Source: Pseudomonas kairouanensis (GTDB taxonomy: Bacteria > Pseudomonadota > Gammaproteobacteria > Pseudomonadales > Pseudomonadaceae). Taken from it: 64,000 bases of DNA. The stretch spans positions 1 through 64,000 of the forward strand of contig NZ_QUZU01000015.1 of NCBI RefSeq assembly GCF_004682055.1, written 5' to 3'. The notes under the pieces are model-generated. The model was not told the origin of the DNA and made no database searches. It saw only the letters and a list, made by a program, of their open reading frames with translations. Positions 26,800 to 35,049 of this stretch are shown piece by piece. The translations under genes and the position numbers were made by a program. The stretch's first letter is position 1. Every line of letters begins with the position of its first letter.

Positions 26800-27777
26800 A
26801 TGGCATTTCTAGAACCGTCTGCCCCGAACCGACCCGAGACCTACCGTGCACCAGCTGAGTCGCGCGATACCTGGCTGGCCCTGGCCCGCGACATCGACCC
26901 GGAGGTGGCACGCTATTTTCTGGTCAGTGCGCGTTGCGGCTGTTTCATGCAGGCGGCGCGCAGTCTGAATATCAAGGCAACGCTGTTGCGCAAGCGCCTG
27001 GCGCAGTTGGAAGCGCAGGTGCGCCACGTACTGTTCACCTACCAGGGCAGTGGTCTGGTGTTGAGTCGCGACGGCTCGCACTTGCAGGCGCAACTGATCG
27101 CCCTGGCCCATGAACGGCGCCTGCCGGTGGTGGAGCAGCCGCTGATCCGCCTGGCAGTGGCCGAGCCGATCCTGCATGACATCCTTGGTCGCGACTTGAT
27201 CGCCTTGCTGCGCCGCAATGCCAGCGTGCGGCTGGAGATCATTTCCCTCGACAGCCAGTTGGCCCTGCAGGCGGTGGAGGTGGACGTGGTGCTGTGGTTG
27301 TCGGACGCCGACGGCCCGGCGCCGGGGCCCAGTTTTCCTATCGAACCACCACGGGCCCTGGCGCGCCTGGAATATTTACCGCATGTCGCCAAGCGCTATT
27401 CACGCCTGACTACCCGCCCGGACAGCGTGGACGACCTCGATGACTACATGCTGGTGCAATGGCAGCCCGACGCTCAGGTCGGTGCCTTGCAACCGTGGAA
27501 CCAGGTGATTGAGCAGCGCCTGGCGGCCGTGGTGCAGGTGCAGGCCTATTCGCTGATGCTGGAGATGATCCGCTGCGGCGCCTGCATCGGGTTGCTGCCG
27601 CACTACATGGCCAGCTTCGACCGTGGCCTGGTGGCGTTGCCGGGGTTGCTGGACCAGAGCATGCAACGCCAGGTGTGGCTGGCGGTGAATGCCCAGGTGC
27701 GGCATGCCGAGGCGGTGGGGATGATCGTGGAGTTGATTACCAGCACATTCAAGGGGCGGCGGGAGTGGTTTGATTGA
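26800..27777 (+). CDS. Atypical LysR-family transcriptional regulator at the end of the TPS/TonB cluster
   Basis: The 325-residue protein has a winged HTH displaced to about residues 35-95 (EVARYFLVSARCGCFMQAAR, LRKRLAQLEAQV) by a 25-30 residue extension. A LysR substrate-binding domain follows (about 120-310). The HTH is divergent, with two close cysteines (RCGCF) in the part where a typical LysR helix lies. ACAGGGAG precedes the ATG at 26800. It is in line with the cluster and separated by only 51 bases, so it may regulate it or be a passenger of the operon. A REPIN follows, and I see no terminator. Confidence 0.78.
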   Translation: MAFLEPSAPNRPETYRAPAESRDTWLALARDIDPEVARYFLVSARCGCFMQAARSLNIKATLLRKRLAQLEAQVRHVLFTYQGSGLVLSRDGSHLQAQLIALAHERRLPVVEQPLIRLAVAEPILHDILGRDLIALLRRNASVRLEIISLDSQLALQAVEVDVVLWLSDADGPAPGPSFPIEPPRALARLEYLPHVAKRYSRLTTRPDSVDDLDDYMLVQWQPDAQVGALQPWNQVIEQRLAAVVQVQAYSLMLEMIRCGACIGLLPHYMASFDRGLVALPGLLDQSMQRQVWLAVNAQVRHAEAVGMIVELITSTFKGRREWFD

Positions 27778-27825
27778 GGGCGGCGGGCTGACCGAGGGTA
27801 TTTGCCCATCACAGTTCAACATATA

Positions 27826-27910
27826 GAAGCGGGCTTGCTCGCGAATGCGGTGTGTCAGCCCCAGGTTCTTTGGCTGAACCACCGCATTCGCGAGCAAGCC
27901 CGCTCCCACA
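27826..27910. repeat. REPIN with a degraded left end
   Basis: GAAGCGGGCTTGCTCGCGAA faces GCGAGCAAGCCCGCTCCCAC. The left copy lacks the outer TGTGG. It lies between two convergent LysR genes. Confidence 0.85.
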
Positions 27911-27950
27911 TAAAAGCAGATCTCCAGTGTACCCACCCATTGGGTCTGCC

Positions 27951-28817
27951 TCAGCGTTGCAGCACACCGCGAAACGTTGCACTCAACGCGCGCAATGTCT
28001 CCCGCGAGCGCGCATCGCTGATGCGGCTGTAAAGCACCACCTCACTCACCGGCAATGGCGGCAGGCCATGTTGCTCGCTGACTTCCACCGACCCCGCCGG
28101 CGCCACGCGATGGGCGAGGGCCGCCACGCCCAGCCCGGCGCTGACCGCCGCGCCCACGGCCATCACGCCGCCGCCGACGAACACTTCGGTCCAGTCGATG
28201 CGCGCCGCATCCAGGGCGCGGGTTGCCAGGTGCCGCACCCCACACGGCGCAGCCATGGTTGCCATGCGCAGCGGCGTGCCGGGCGTGTGCTGCCAGGTCG
28301 GCGCGGCAAACCAGCCAAAGCGCTCCACCACCAGCACTTCACCATCCTGGCGATCGCCTTCGTTGCGCACGATTACCGCATCCAGCTCGTTACGGTCGAA
28401 GGCGGCCACCAGATCGCGGGAGGAGGCGATGCGCACTTCAAGGATCACCAGCGGGTCGTAGGCTGCCAGGCGGCTAAGCCACAGTGGCAGGTCCGGCCCG
28501 GCCACATGGTCGCTGATGCCGATCACCAGGCGGCGGGGGGCGTGAGTGCCCATATCGCCAAGGGCGCGTTCATGGGCGTTGAGCAACGCACGGGCGGCCA
28601 CGATGAAATGCTCACCTTGGGGCGACAAGCGCACATGGCGTGGGGTTCGCTCCAGCAGGCGATAGCCCAGGCGCTCTTCCAGGCGCTTGAGCTTGAGGCT
28701 GATGGCCGCCTGGGAGGTATCGAGGGCTTCGGCGGCACGGGTGAAACTGGCGAAATCAGCCACCAGGACGAAGGCATGCACGGTATCGATATCCAAAGGC
28801 TTGGGCGTGTCAGTCAT
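27951..28817 (-). CDS. LysR-family transcriptional regulator, divergent from the DUF4865 gene
   Basis: The 288-residue protein has an HTH at about 10-65 (FVLVADFASFTRAAEALDTS, then AAISLKLKRLEERLG) and an effector domain to the end. The frame is open to a TTG at 28823; the ATG at 28817 is preferred because AAGGATTGG precedes it on this strand. It is divergent from the DUF4865 gene, the usual arrangement for a LysR regulator and its target. The 93-base gap contains an AT-rich stretch with ATATCTGGCCATAT near 28838-28852 that could hold the operator. Confidence 0.87.
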   Translation of the reverse strand: MTDTPKPLDIDTVHAFVLVADFASFTRAAEALDTSQAAISLKLKRLEERLGYRLLERTPRHVRLSPQGEHFIVAARALLNAHERALGDMGTHAPRRLVIGISDHVAGPDLPLWLSRLAAYDPLVILEVRIASSRDLVAAFDRNELDAVIVRNEGDRQDGEVLVVERFGWFAAPTWQHTPGTPLRMATMAAPCGVRHLATRALDAARIDWTEVFVGGGVMAVGAAVSAGLGVAALAHRVAPAGSVEVSEQHGLPPLPVSEVVLYSRISDARSRETLRALSATFRGVLQR

Positions 28818-28910
28818 AACCAATCCTTATCGCATATATATCTGGCCATATCTTGTTGAAATCATCAGCGCTGCGCAAGCTGGAACCTCATCTTGCACAG
28901 GAGCTTTTAC

Positions 28911-29459
28911 ATGTTCGCCAAACAGTATTCACATCGCCTGCCGGCCGACTACGACATGGGCGTGATCCGCCGCCGTGCCGCGCAATTGGGGCCGTTGTGG
29001 GATAACGCCCAAGGGTTGCTGTTCAAGGCGTTTATCGCCCAGGAGCACGGCGCCAATCTGTATTCGTCGGTGTACCTGTGGGCCGACCCGTTGCAGGCCG
29101 CCGATTTTTTACTCGGGGAGCGTTTCCAGAAGGTGCTCGACAGCTTTGGCCGCCCGCATATCGAGAGTTGGTTGCCGTTGGATGTGCAACGCGGACCGGC
29201 GCCCACCGCGTTGAGCCTGTATCGGGAAGAGTGGCCGCTGGCGCCAGGGGCGGATCGGGCCGGGGTACTGGCCGAAGAGAAACAGCGCAATCAACAGGTG
29301 GCCGACAGCAGCGAGACCTTCGCGGTATTCCTGGCGCTGGATGTGCAGGCGTGGCGCCTGGTGCGCGTCACCTTGTCAGCCAAGGCGCTGGACCCAGGGC
29401 ATCCCGGAACGGGCTATCAGGTGCTGTACCTGGCGCAAGGCGTTGCGCTACAGGGGTAA
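28911..29459 (+). CDS. DUF4865 family protein
   Basis: The 182-residue soluble protein opens with MFAKQYSHRLPADYDMGVIR and contains AFIAQEHGANLYSSVYLW and RFQKVLDSFGRPHIESWLPL, which I associate with DUF4865. The fold may be of the dimeric alpha-beta barrel kind, suggesting binding or monooxygenase-like activity, but no function is established. ACAGGAGC precedes the ATG. The divergent LysR gene is its probable regulator. Confidence 0.75.
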   Translation: MFAKQYSHRLPADYDMGVIRRRAAQLGPLWDNAQGLLFKAFIAQEHGANLYSSVYLWADPLQAADFLLGERFQKVLDSFGRPHIESWLPLDVQRGPAPTALSLYREEWPLAPGADRAGVLAEEKQRNQQVADSSETFAVFLALDVQAWRLVRVTLSAKALDPGHPGTGYQVLYLAQGVALQG

Positions 29460-29506
29460 CTGCGCCAGTCTTGAAACCCTCACGTTTCAAGTTGAAGACC
29501 TGCGCA

Positions 29507-30094
29507 ATGCTTGCCACCCGTTTGACACTGATCTGCCATGCCGTCACGCCCTTACAGAAACAAGGGCGTTTTCCCGATGACGAGGCGGTGGCGATGGATT
29601 GGCAAGGCGCGGCGCTGTCGCTGGCGCACCGCTATAAGGCCACCCGCAGCCTGGTGTGCGCCCCTGAGGCCAGGGCCCGGCAGACGGCGGGGCTGTTCGG
29701 AGCCGATGCGGTCGTTGAAGACGCGCTGCGCGATGGGGATCTCGGGCAGTGGAAAGGCCAGCAGATTGGACAGCTGGATACTGAGGCGCTGGGCGCCTGG
29801 CTCACCCAGAGCACCTGCGCGCCCCATGGTGGCGAGTCAGTGGACCAGCTTTGCGCAAGGGTCGGGCAATGGATGGCATCCCTTGAAGCCCAACCCGGTC
29901 ATATCGTGGCTATCACCCATCCCTTTGTGATCCGTGCAGCCCTGCTGCACGTCATGCAGTTGCCGGTGGCGATGTTTTATCGGATCGACGTTGAGCCGTT
30001 GTCGGCCACCGAGTTGCGCTTCAACAACGTCTGGCGCTTGCGCCTGGAAACTGACATGGCAAAATCCACGCCCCGCAATGAGAGCAACCCATGA
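29507..30094 (+). CDS. Histidine-phosphatase-family protein with an altered RHG motif, coupled to cobF
   Basis: The 195-residue protein resembles the phosphoglycerate mutase/CobC superfamily: LTLICHAVTPLQ at the N-terminus, PEARARQTA at about 57, and ITHPFVIRA at about 138. The hallmark Arg-His-Gly reads Cys-His-Ala, so the phosphate-binding arginine is missing; catalysis may be altered or lost. Its ATGA overlap with cobF suggests a role in cobalamin synthesis, for example as an alpha-ribazole phosphatase relative, but the missing arginine weakens that. No strong ribosome-binding site is visible before the ATG at 29507. Confidence 0.72.
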   Translation: MLATRLTLICHAVTPLQKQGRFPDDEAVAMDWQGAALSLAHRYKATRSLVCAPEARARQTAGLFGADAVVEDALRDGDLGQWKGQQIGQLDTEALGAWLTQSTCAPHGGESVDQLCARVGQWMASLEAQPGHIVAITHPFVIRAALLHVMQLPVAMFYRIDVEPLSATELRFNNVWRLRLETDMAKSTPRNESNP

Positions 30095-30846
30095 AACGCA
30101 TCCTGATCATCGGCATTGGCGCCGGCAACCCTGACTACATCACGATGCAGGCCGTGAAGGCGCTGAACCGCACCGACGTGTTCTTCCTGATGGACAAGGG
30201 CCAGAGCAAAGACAAGCTGATCGACCTGCGTCGCGAGATCTGCCAGACCTACATCACCGAGCCTGGCTACCGTTTCGTCGAGGCTGACTGCCCCGAGCGC
30301 GTGCGCGGCGATATCGACTACACCACCGCCGTGCAGGATCTTAACCGCGACAAGCAACACACCTTCGAGCGCATGATCAACGAGGAAATGGCTGACGGTG
30401 AAGTGGGCGCATTCCTGGCCTGGGGCGACCCGGCACTGTACGACAGCACCATCCGCATCCTGCAGGCGATTCTGGCCAGTGGTCGCAGCACCTTTGAATT
30501 TGAAGTGATCCCCGGTATCACCAGCGTGCAGGCCTTGGCGGCCCAGCACAAAGTGCCGTTGAACCGTATTGGCCGCTCCATCGAGATCACCACCGGGCGC
30601 CGGCTGGCGGCCGGGCAGGCGAGTGATGCCGACACGCTGGTAGTCATGCTTGACGCGGAAGATTCCTACCGCACCGTGGCCGACCAGGACCTGGACATCT
30701 ACTGGGGCGCTTACCTGGGCACGCCGGACGAGATCCTGATCAGCGGCAAAGTCGGCGAAGTGGCCGAAGAAATCGAACGGGTGCGCAAGGCCGCGCGCCA
30801 GGAAAACGGCTGGATCATGGACACTTATCTGCTACGCAAACCCTGA
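30091..30846 (+). CDS. cobF: Precorrin-6A synthase (deacetylating) CobF
   Basis: CobF methylates precorrin-5 at C-1 with S-adenosylmethionine and releases the acetyl unit, a step of aerobic cobalamin synthesis. The 251-residue sequence shows the tetrapyrrole methylase pattern: GIGAGNPDYITMQAVKAL at the start, FLAWGDPALYDST near residue 108 and EVIPGITSVQALAAQHKVPL near 140. It overlaps the upstream phosphatase-like gene by four bases. No other cob genes are in the window. Confidence 0.9.
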   Translation: MKRILIIGIGAGNPDYITMQAVKALNRTDVFFLMDKGQSKDKLIDLRREICQTYITEPGYRFVEADCPERVRGDIDYTTAVQDLNRDKQHTFERMINEEMADGEVGAFLAWGDPALYDSTIRILQAILASGRSTFEFEVIPGITSVQALAAQHKVPLNRIGRSIEITTGRRLAAGQASDADTLVVMLDAEDSYRTVADQDLDIYWGAYLGTPDEILISGKVGEVAEEIERVRKAARQENGWIMDTYLLRKP

Positions 30847-30857
30847 GGGACCGTCCC

Positions 30858-31577
30858 ATGCTCAAACTGCTTGCCGTGGCGTTGACCTTGATGGCCAGCG
30901 TCGCCCACGCCGATACCGCACTGCACACCGACTTGCCGCTCACGTATCTGGAGCAAACCCAGGGCGATGCGCGCAACGAGCCTTTGGTGATTTTCCTGCA
31001 CGGGTTTGGCAGCGACGAGGCCGACCTGTTTGGCATCAAGGACGCGTTGCCCTCCACCTGGACCTACCTCTCGGCGCGGGCACCGATGCCGGTGGACCCC
31101 AGTGGTTACCGCTGGTTTACGAAGAAGCCCGGTGACGGTGATTACGACGGCGAGACCGCCGACCTGCAGCGCAGCGCCAAGCTGATCGAAGACTTCGTCA
31201 CCCAGGCCACGGCCAAGTACCACACCCAAAGCGACCGCGTGTTCCTGGTGGGGTTCAGCCAGGGGGCGATCATGTCCTACGAGGTGGGTTTGCGTAAGCC
31301 GACATTGGTGCGTGGGATTGCGGCGTTGAGTGGCAGTGTGTTGCCGGTGTTGAAGGCTGAGCTGAAACCCAATGCCTCATTGGACAAACTGGCAATCTTT
31401 ATCGGCCATGGCACGTTGGATCAGGCCTTGCCGTATGCCTCGGCGACTCGGGCCAATGAGGTGTTGCGCGGGGTGGGGCTGAAGCCTGCGTTTCATGGGT
31501 ATGTGGGGATGCCGCATACGGTCAGTGAGGCTGAGGTGCAGGATTTGAAGGTTTGGTTGGCGGAGAATCTGAAATAA
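30858..31577 (+). CDS. Exported alpha/beta hydrolase (carboxylesterase/phospholipase-like)
   Basis: The 239-residue protein carries a signal peptide (MLKLLAVALTLMASVAHA). The alpha/beta-hydrolase core has oxyanion motif FLHGFGSDEADL, nucleophile elbow GFSQG (about residue 132), an acid in GHGTLDQALPY (about 178-188) and a histidine in GMPHTVSEAE (about 215). The order fits Abhydrolase_2 esterases. It starts 11 bases after cobF and may be co-transcribed, although a link in function is not evident. Codon use near its 3' end becomes less GC-rich than in cobF. Confidence 0.8.
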   Translation: MLKLLAVALTLMASVAHADTALHTDLPLTYLEQTQGDARNEPLVIFLHGFGSDEADLFGIKDALPSTWTYLSARAPMPVDPSGYRWFTKKPGDGDYDGETADLQRSAKLIEDFVTQATAKYHTQSDRVFLVGFSQGAIMSYEVGLRKPTLVRGIAALSGSVLPVLKAELKPNASLDKLAIFIGHGTLDQALPYASATRANEVLRGVGLKPAFHGYVGMPHTVSEAEVQDLKVWLAENLK

Positions 31578-31590
31578 ACACGGTCGAAAA

Positions 31591-31679
31591 TGTGGGAGCG
31601 GGCTTGGTCGCGAATACGCTGTGTCAGTCAGTGTTGCAACCACTGAAAGATCGCTTTCGCGAGCAAGCCCGCTCCCACA
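31591..31679. repeat. REPIN between convergent genes
   Basis: TGTGGGAGCGGGCTTGGTCG (one change from the usual core) faces GAGCAAGCCCGCTCCCAC. It lies in the gap between the esterase gene and the periplasmic protein gene on the other strand. Confidence 0.87.
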
Positions 31680-31707
31680 ATAGGTAGGTGTTGTCTGAGC
31701 AGATCAG

Positions 31708-32262
31708 TTACTTGCCGCCCGTAATCTGCTTCACCAGCGCCGCATGCCCCTTCGCATCATCGGCCCGGGAAATCGCCTGGATCACCAGCAAGTGGTTGCC
31801 CGAACCGCCCAGGAACGTGGAGTTCAGGGTCTTGCCGCCGCCCTGGGTGGCGGTGCTGTCCACCTGGCGCAGGCCCAGACCTTTGTAGGTCAGTTTCTTT
31901 TCGTTCTGCTTCTTGAAGTCAGGCAGGGCTGCGCTCTGGTCCTTGATGAACCCGGCGACGGCGCCATCGAGGAACTGGGTGTCGTTGTCCTGGATGTTTA
32001 CCCCATCGTTACGCACGGTTTCGGCGACGATCACCACACTTTTTGTGGTCTGGTTGGCGTACATCGTGCCTTGGGTATCGGCGGTGCCATCCTCGGCCTT
32101 GCCTGCCGGCAGGGTGTCGGCGGCGTAGGCCTTGGGCAAGGTGAAGGTGAACTTGCCACCCAGGGTGGAGATGGTCTGTGTGGCCGGTTTGGTGGCGGCG
32201 AACACGCTACCGGCGGCAAGCGCAAGGGCCAGCAGGGCGGCGGTCTTGGTGAAAGTGGCCAT
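31708..32262 (-). CDS. Conserved periplasmic protein of unknown function (DcrB-like?)
   Basis: The 184-residue protein has a signal peptide (cleavage after VFA, about residue 23). The mature part is Thr/Lys-rich with QTISTLGGKFTFTLPKAY, TMYANQTTKSVVIVAET and LGLRQVDSTATQGGGKTL. The pattern (an early membrane-contact strand, then a small mixed domain) recalls DcrB/LpqN-like proteins, but I cannot assign it firmly. On this strand CTGGAGCG precedes the ATG at 32262. It follows the Kef antiporter gene on the same strand at a distance of 73 bases. Confidence 0.65.
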   Translation of the reverse strand: MATFTKTAALLALALAAGSVFAATKPATQTISTLGGKFTFTLPKAYAADTLPAGKAEDGTADTQGTMYANQTTKSVVIVAETVRNDGVNIQDNDTQFLDGAVAGFIKDQSAALPDFKKQNEKKLTYKGLGLRQVDSTATQGGGKTLNSTFLGGSGNHLLVIQAISRADDAKGHAALVKQITGGK

Positions 32263-32335
32263 GAAGCGCTCCAGGGGGTGAACGAAATTGCGGCATATTC
32301 TGTCAGAAAATTCGCAATATCGTTCACCTGTAGCC

Positions 32336-34144
32336 TCACACCTTGTCGGACTCTTCCTCAAGCCGGTCCATCTCAAACAGACGCGCCAGCTCCGCCCGGG
32401 CTTCCTGGGCGGTTTGCATCACCTTGGCCGCGTCGTCATACACCGCGTGTTGCGCGGCCAGCAGTTGCAGGTCGTGGTTTTTGAAGCGGGTGATGCGCGC
32501 ATCCGCCTGGGCCTGGGTCAAACCGAGGCCCACCAGGGTGCGGCGGCTCATTTCCAGGCTGGAATAGAAGGTCTCGCGTATGGGGGACGCGTCCAGGTCC
32601 ACCAGGCGGTGAACGTGCTGGCGGTTACGGGCGCGGGCGATGATCTTCATGTGTGGGTAGAGGTTGCGCACCAACTCGGCGGTCTTGATGTTGATCTCTG
32701 GGTCGTCCATGGCAATCACGAAGTACTCCGCCTGGTCGACTTTGGCCGCGTGCAGGATTTCTGGGCGTTGCGGGTCGCCGTAGAACACCGGCATGCCGCC
32801 GAAGCTGCGGGTCAGTTCGATGGTTTCCACCGAGGTGTCCAGGGCGATAAACGAGATGTTTTGCGCCCGCAGGATCCGCGCGACGATCTGGCCCATCCGG
32901 CCCATGCCGGCGATGACCACACGGGGAGCGTCGCTTTCGATGGTGCGGTATTCCTCGGGAATGTCCACCGGCTTGGCCTTGGGCTTGAACAGCTTGGGGC
33001 ACACCAACAGCAGCAGCGGGGTCACCGCCATGGACAGGGTGATGGTGAGGACCAGCACATCGTAAAGGTGGGGTTCGAACAGGCCTTGGTCGCGGCCGAT
33101 CTTGAACACCACGAAGGCAAACTCACCGCCCGCTGCCAGCACCACGCCCAGGCGCAGGGCGCTTTCGCGATTGAGGTCGCCCACCAAGCGGCCTACCGCG
33201 TACAGCAGCGGCAGTTTCAAACCGATCAACAGCAGGGTCAGGCCGATCACTACCAGCGGTGAACTCAGCAGCAAGCTGAGGTTGGCACCCATGCCCACGC
33301 TGATAAAGAACAGCCCCAGCAGCAGGCCTTTGAACGGTTCGATCTGGGACTCCAGTTCGTGGCGGTATTCCGAATCTGCCAGCAGCAAGCCGGCAAGAAA
33401 GGCACCCAGGGCCATGGACACGCCCACCAACTCCATCAGCCAGGCGGTGCCGATCACCACCAGCAACGCCGTGGCGGTGGACACTTCCCGTAGCCCGGTC
33501 TTGGCGACGATGCGAAACACCGGCCGCAGCAGGTAGCGTCCGCCGATGATCACCACGGCGATGCTGCCGAGAATCTGCAGCACATGCTGAAGGCCCTGGG
33601 CTTCGGTGGTGGGGTGGTCACTGCCGGCCAGCAGCGGCACCATGGCAATCAAGGGGATGGCCGCGATGTCCTGGAACAGCAGAATGGCGAACGCCAGGCG
33701 ACCATGGGGCTGGTTCAGTTCCTTGCGCTCGGCCAGGCTTTGCAGGCCGAAGGCGGTGGACGACAGCGCCAGGCCCAGGCCCAGCACGATGGCACTGTTC
33801 CACGGCTGGCCGAACAGCCACAACGCGACTGCGCCCATCACCAAGCCGGTGAGCAGCACCTGGGCCAGGCCGACGCCGAACACGGCCTTGCGCATCACCC
33901 ATAAACGTTTGGGCGACAGCTCCAAGCCGATGATAAACAGCAGCAACACCACCCCCAGTTCCGAAAACTGCGCCACGCTTTGCGGGTTGCCTACCAGCCC
34001 CAGCACGGACGGGCCGATGATCACACCGGCAAACAGATATCCCAGCACAGCGCCCAGTTGCAGGCGCTTGGCCAGCGGCACGGTGAGCACGGCCGCGAGC
34101 AGAAACACCACGGCTGCTTGTAACAGGTTGCCTTCATGGGGCAT
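32336..34144 (-). CDS. Kef-type K+/H+ (monovalent cation:proton) antiporter
   Basis: The protein has 602 residues. The CPA2 membrane domain (about 1-375, 12-13 helices, with LGYLFAGVIIGPSVLGLV, LLFQDIAAIPL and LSSTAFGLQSLAERKELN) is followed by a TrkA-N/RCK domain (about 395-520, VVIAGMGRMGQIVARIL). Such proteins release K+ against H+ and are gated by glutathione adducts or nucleotides. The sequence is close to KefB/KefC; which of the two cannot be said. No KefF/KefG ancillary oxidoreductase gene is next to it. The ATG at 34144 has TTGGAG before it. Confidence 0.88.
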   Translation of the reverse strand: MPHEGNLLQAAVVFLLAAVLTVPLAKRLQLGAVLGYLFAGVIIGPSVLGLVGNPQSVAQFSELGVVLLLFIIGLELSPKRLWVMRKAVFGVGLAQVLLTGLVMGAVALWLFGQPWNSAIVLGLGLALSSTAFGLQSLAERKELNQPHGRLAFAILLFQDIAAIPLIAMVPLLAGSDHPTTEAQGLQHVLQILGSIAVVIIGGRYLLRPVFRIVAKTGLREVSTATALLVVIGTAWLMELVGVSMALGAFLAGLLLADSEYRHELESQIEPFKGLLLGLFFISVGMGANLSLLLSSPLVVIGLTLLLIGLKLPLLYAVGRLVGDLNRESALRLGVVLAAGGEFAFVVFKIGRDQGLFEPHLYDVLVLTITLSMAVTPLLLLVCPKLFKPKAKPVDIPEEYRTIESDAPRVVIAGMGRMGQIVARILRAQNISFIALDTSVETIELTRSFGGMPVFYGDPQRPEILHAAKVDQAEYFVIAMDDPEINIKTAELVRNLYPHMKIIARARNRQHVHRLVDLDASPIRETFYSSLEMSRRTLVGLGLTQAQADARITRFKNHDLQLLAAQHAVYDDAAKVMQTAQEARAELARLFEMDRLEEESDKV

Positions 34145-34385
34145 TGGAAACTCCAAAATCTTCAAAACCAATCAACAGGCGGGTATTAGAGCGCTTTTTA
34201 CGTTTTGAAAATTGTGTTTTTGCTGCGTGTGGACGTGATATCGCGCCTTCTCTCAAGGGCATGGGCGTTCACTGTCGAGTTAGAAGGACGTACTAACAAT
34301 TTCCCAGGGGAGGCGGGTGCAAGCCTAGCCGCTTTCTCCTGCGTTTTAAGTTCTTGAGTTTATATTCCTTGGGTGGCATATTTTC

Positions 34386-34751
34386 ATGGGCTGGGAAATT
34401 GAATACACGGATGAATTCGCAAGCTGGTGGGATGAACTCGGAACAAAGGAACAGATTTCGGTCTCCGCCAGCGTTGATCTACTTGGGCTGTTCGGGCCAG
34501 GCTTGGGCTTCCCTCATAGCAGCGATATCAAAGGCTCCCGGCATCGCAACTTGAGGGAGCTGCGCGTCCAGCACGCAGGCCGGCCATTCCGGGTGTTGTA
34601 TGCATTTGATCCACGCCGATGCGCGTTATTGCTGATCGGCGGGGATAAGACCGGACGCCATCGATGGTATGAAGAACACGTCCCCATTGCAGAAAAGTTA
34701 TACGACGTGCATTTGGAAACATTGCGTAAAGAGGGCCGCAACCATGGCTAA
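34386..34751 (+). CDS. higB: HigB/Gp49-like toxin of a type II toxin-antitoxin system
   Basis: The 121-residue protein is of the RelE/HigB superfamily, which cleaves mRNA at the ribosome. Visible motifs are FASWWDELG, the basic stretch DIKGSRHRNLRELRV and RVLYAFDPRRCALLLIGGDK, typical of phage Gp49-like toxins. The antitoxin gene overlaps its end by eight bases. Toxin-first order is characteristic of higBA. The 240-base gap upstream contains no gene; TATTCCTTGGG...TATTTT close to the start may be promoter. Confidence 0.88.
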   Translation: MGWEIEYTDEFASWWDELGTKEQISVSASVDLLGLFGPGLGFPHSSDIKGSRHRNLRELRVQHAGRPFRVLYAFDPRRCALLLIGGDKTGRHRWYEEHVPIAEKLYDVHLETLRKEGRNHG

Positions 34752-35049
34752 GAAATTCGCTGAACTTCAGGCGCAGATGACGCCGCAAGCCCGTGCCGAA
34801 GCCAACCAGTTGTTCCAGCAACATCTTCAGGAAATGCCCCTCCATGAGCTGCGCAAAGCCCAGCAGTTAAGCCAGCAAAGCCTGGCCAAGGCATTGAATA
34901 TCAATCAGGCGGCGGTCTCCAAGATGGAGCGCCGTACCGATATGTACATCAGTACGCTGCGCGACTACATCCGTGCCATGGGCGGCGAGTTGGAGATCAT
35001 CGCAACGTTTCCTGACGGCCAGGTGAAGATTGATAATTTCTCTTGCTGA
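34744..35049 (+). CDS. higA: HigA-like XRE-family antitoxin
   Basis: The 101-residue protein has an XRE helix-turn-helix (about 38-90: MPLHELRKAQQLSQQSLAKA, INQAAVSKMERRTDMY) and a short C-terminal segment LEIIATFPDGQVKIDNF, which is common in HigA partners of Gp49-like toxins. It should bind and neutralise HigB and repress the operon. It overlaps higB by eight bases. Its 3' end overlaps the convergent EamA transporter gene by 53 bases. Confidence 0.88.
   Translation: MAKKFAELQAQMTPQARAEANQLFQQHLQEMPLHELRKAQQLSQQSLAKALNINQAAVSKMERRTDMYISTLRDYIRAMGGELEIIATFPDGQVKIDNFSC

Noticed and set aside
28823..28823. TTG start for the LysR gene at 27951-28817
   Set aside because: The ATG six bases further in has better SD spacing and matches usual N-termini.
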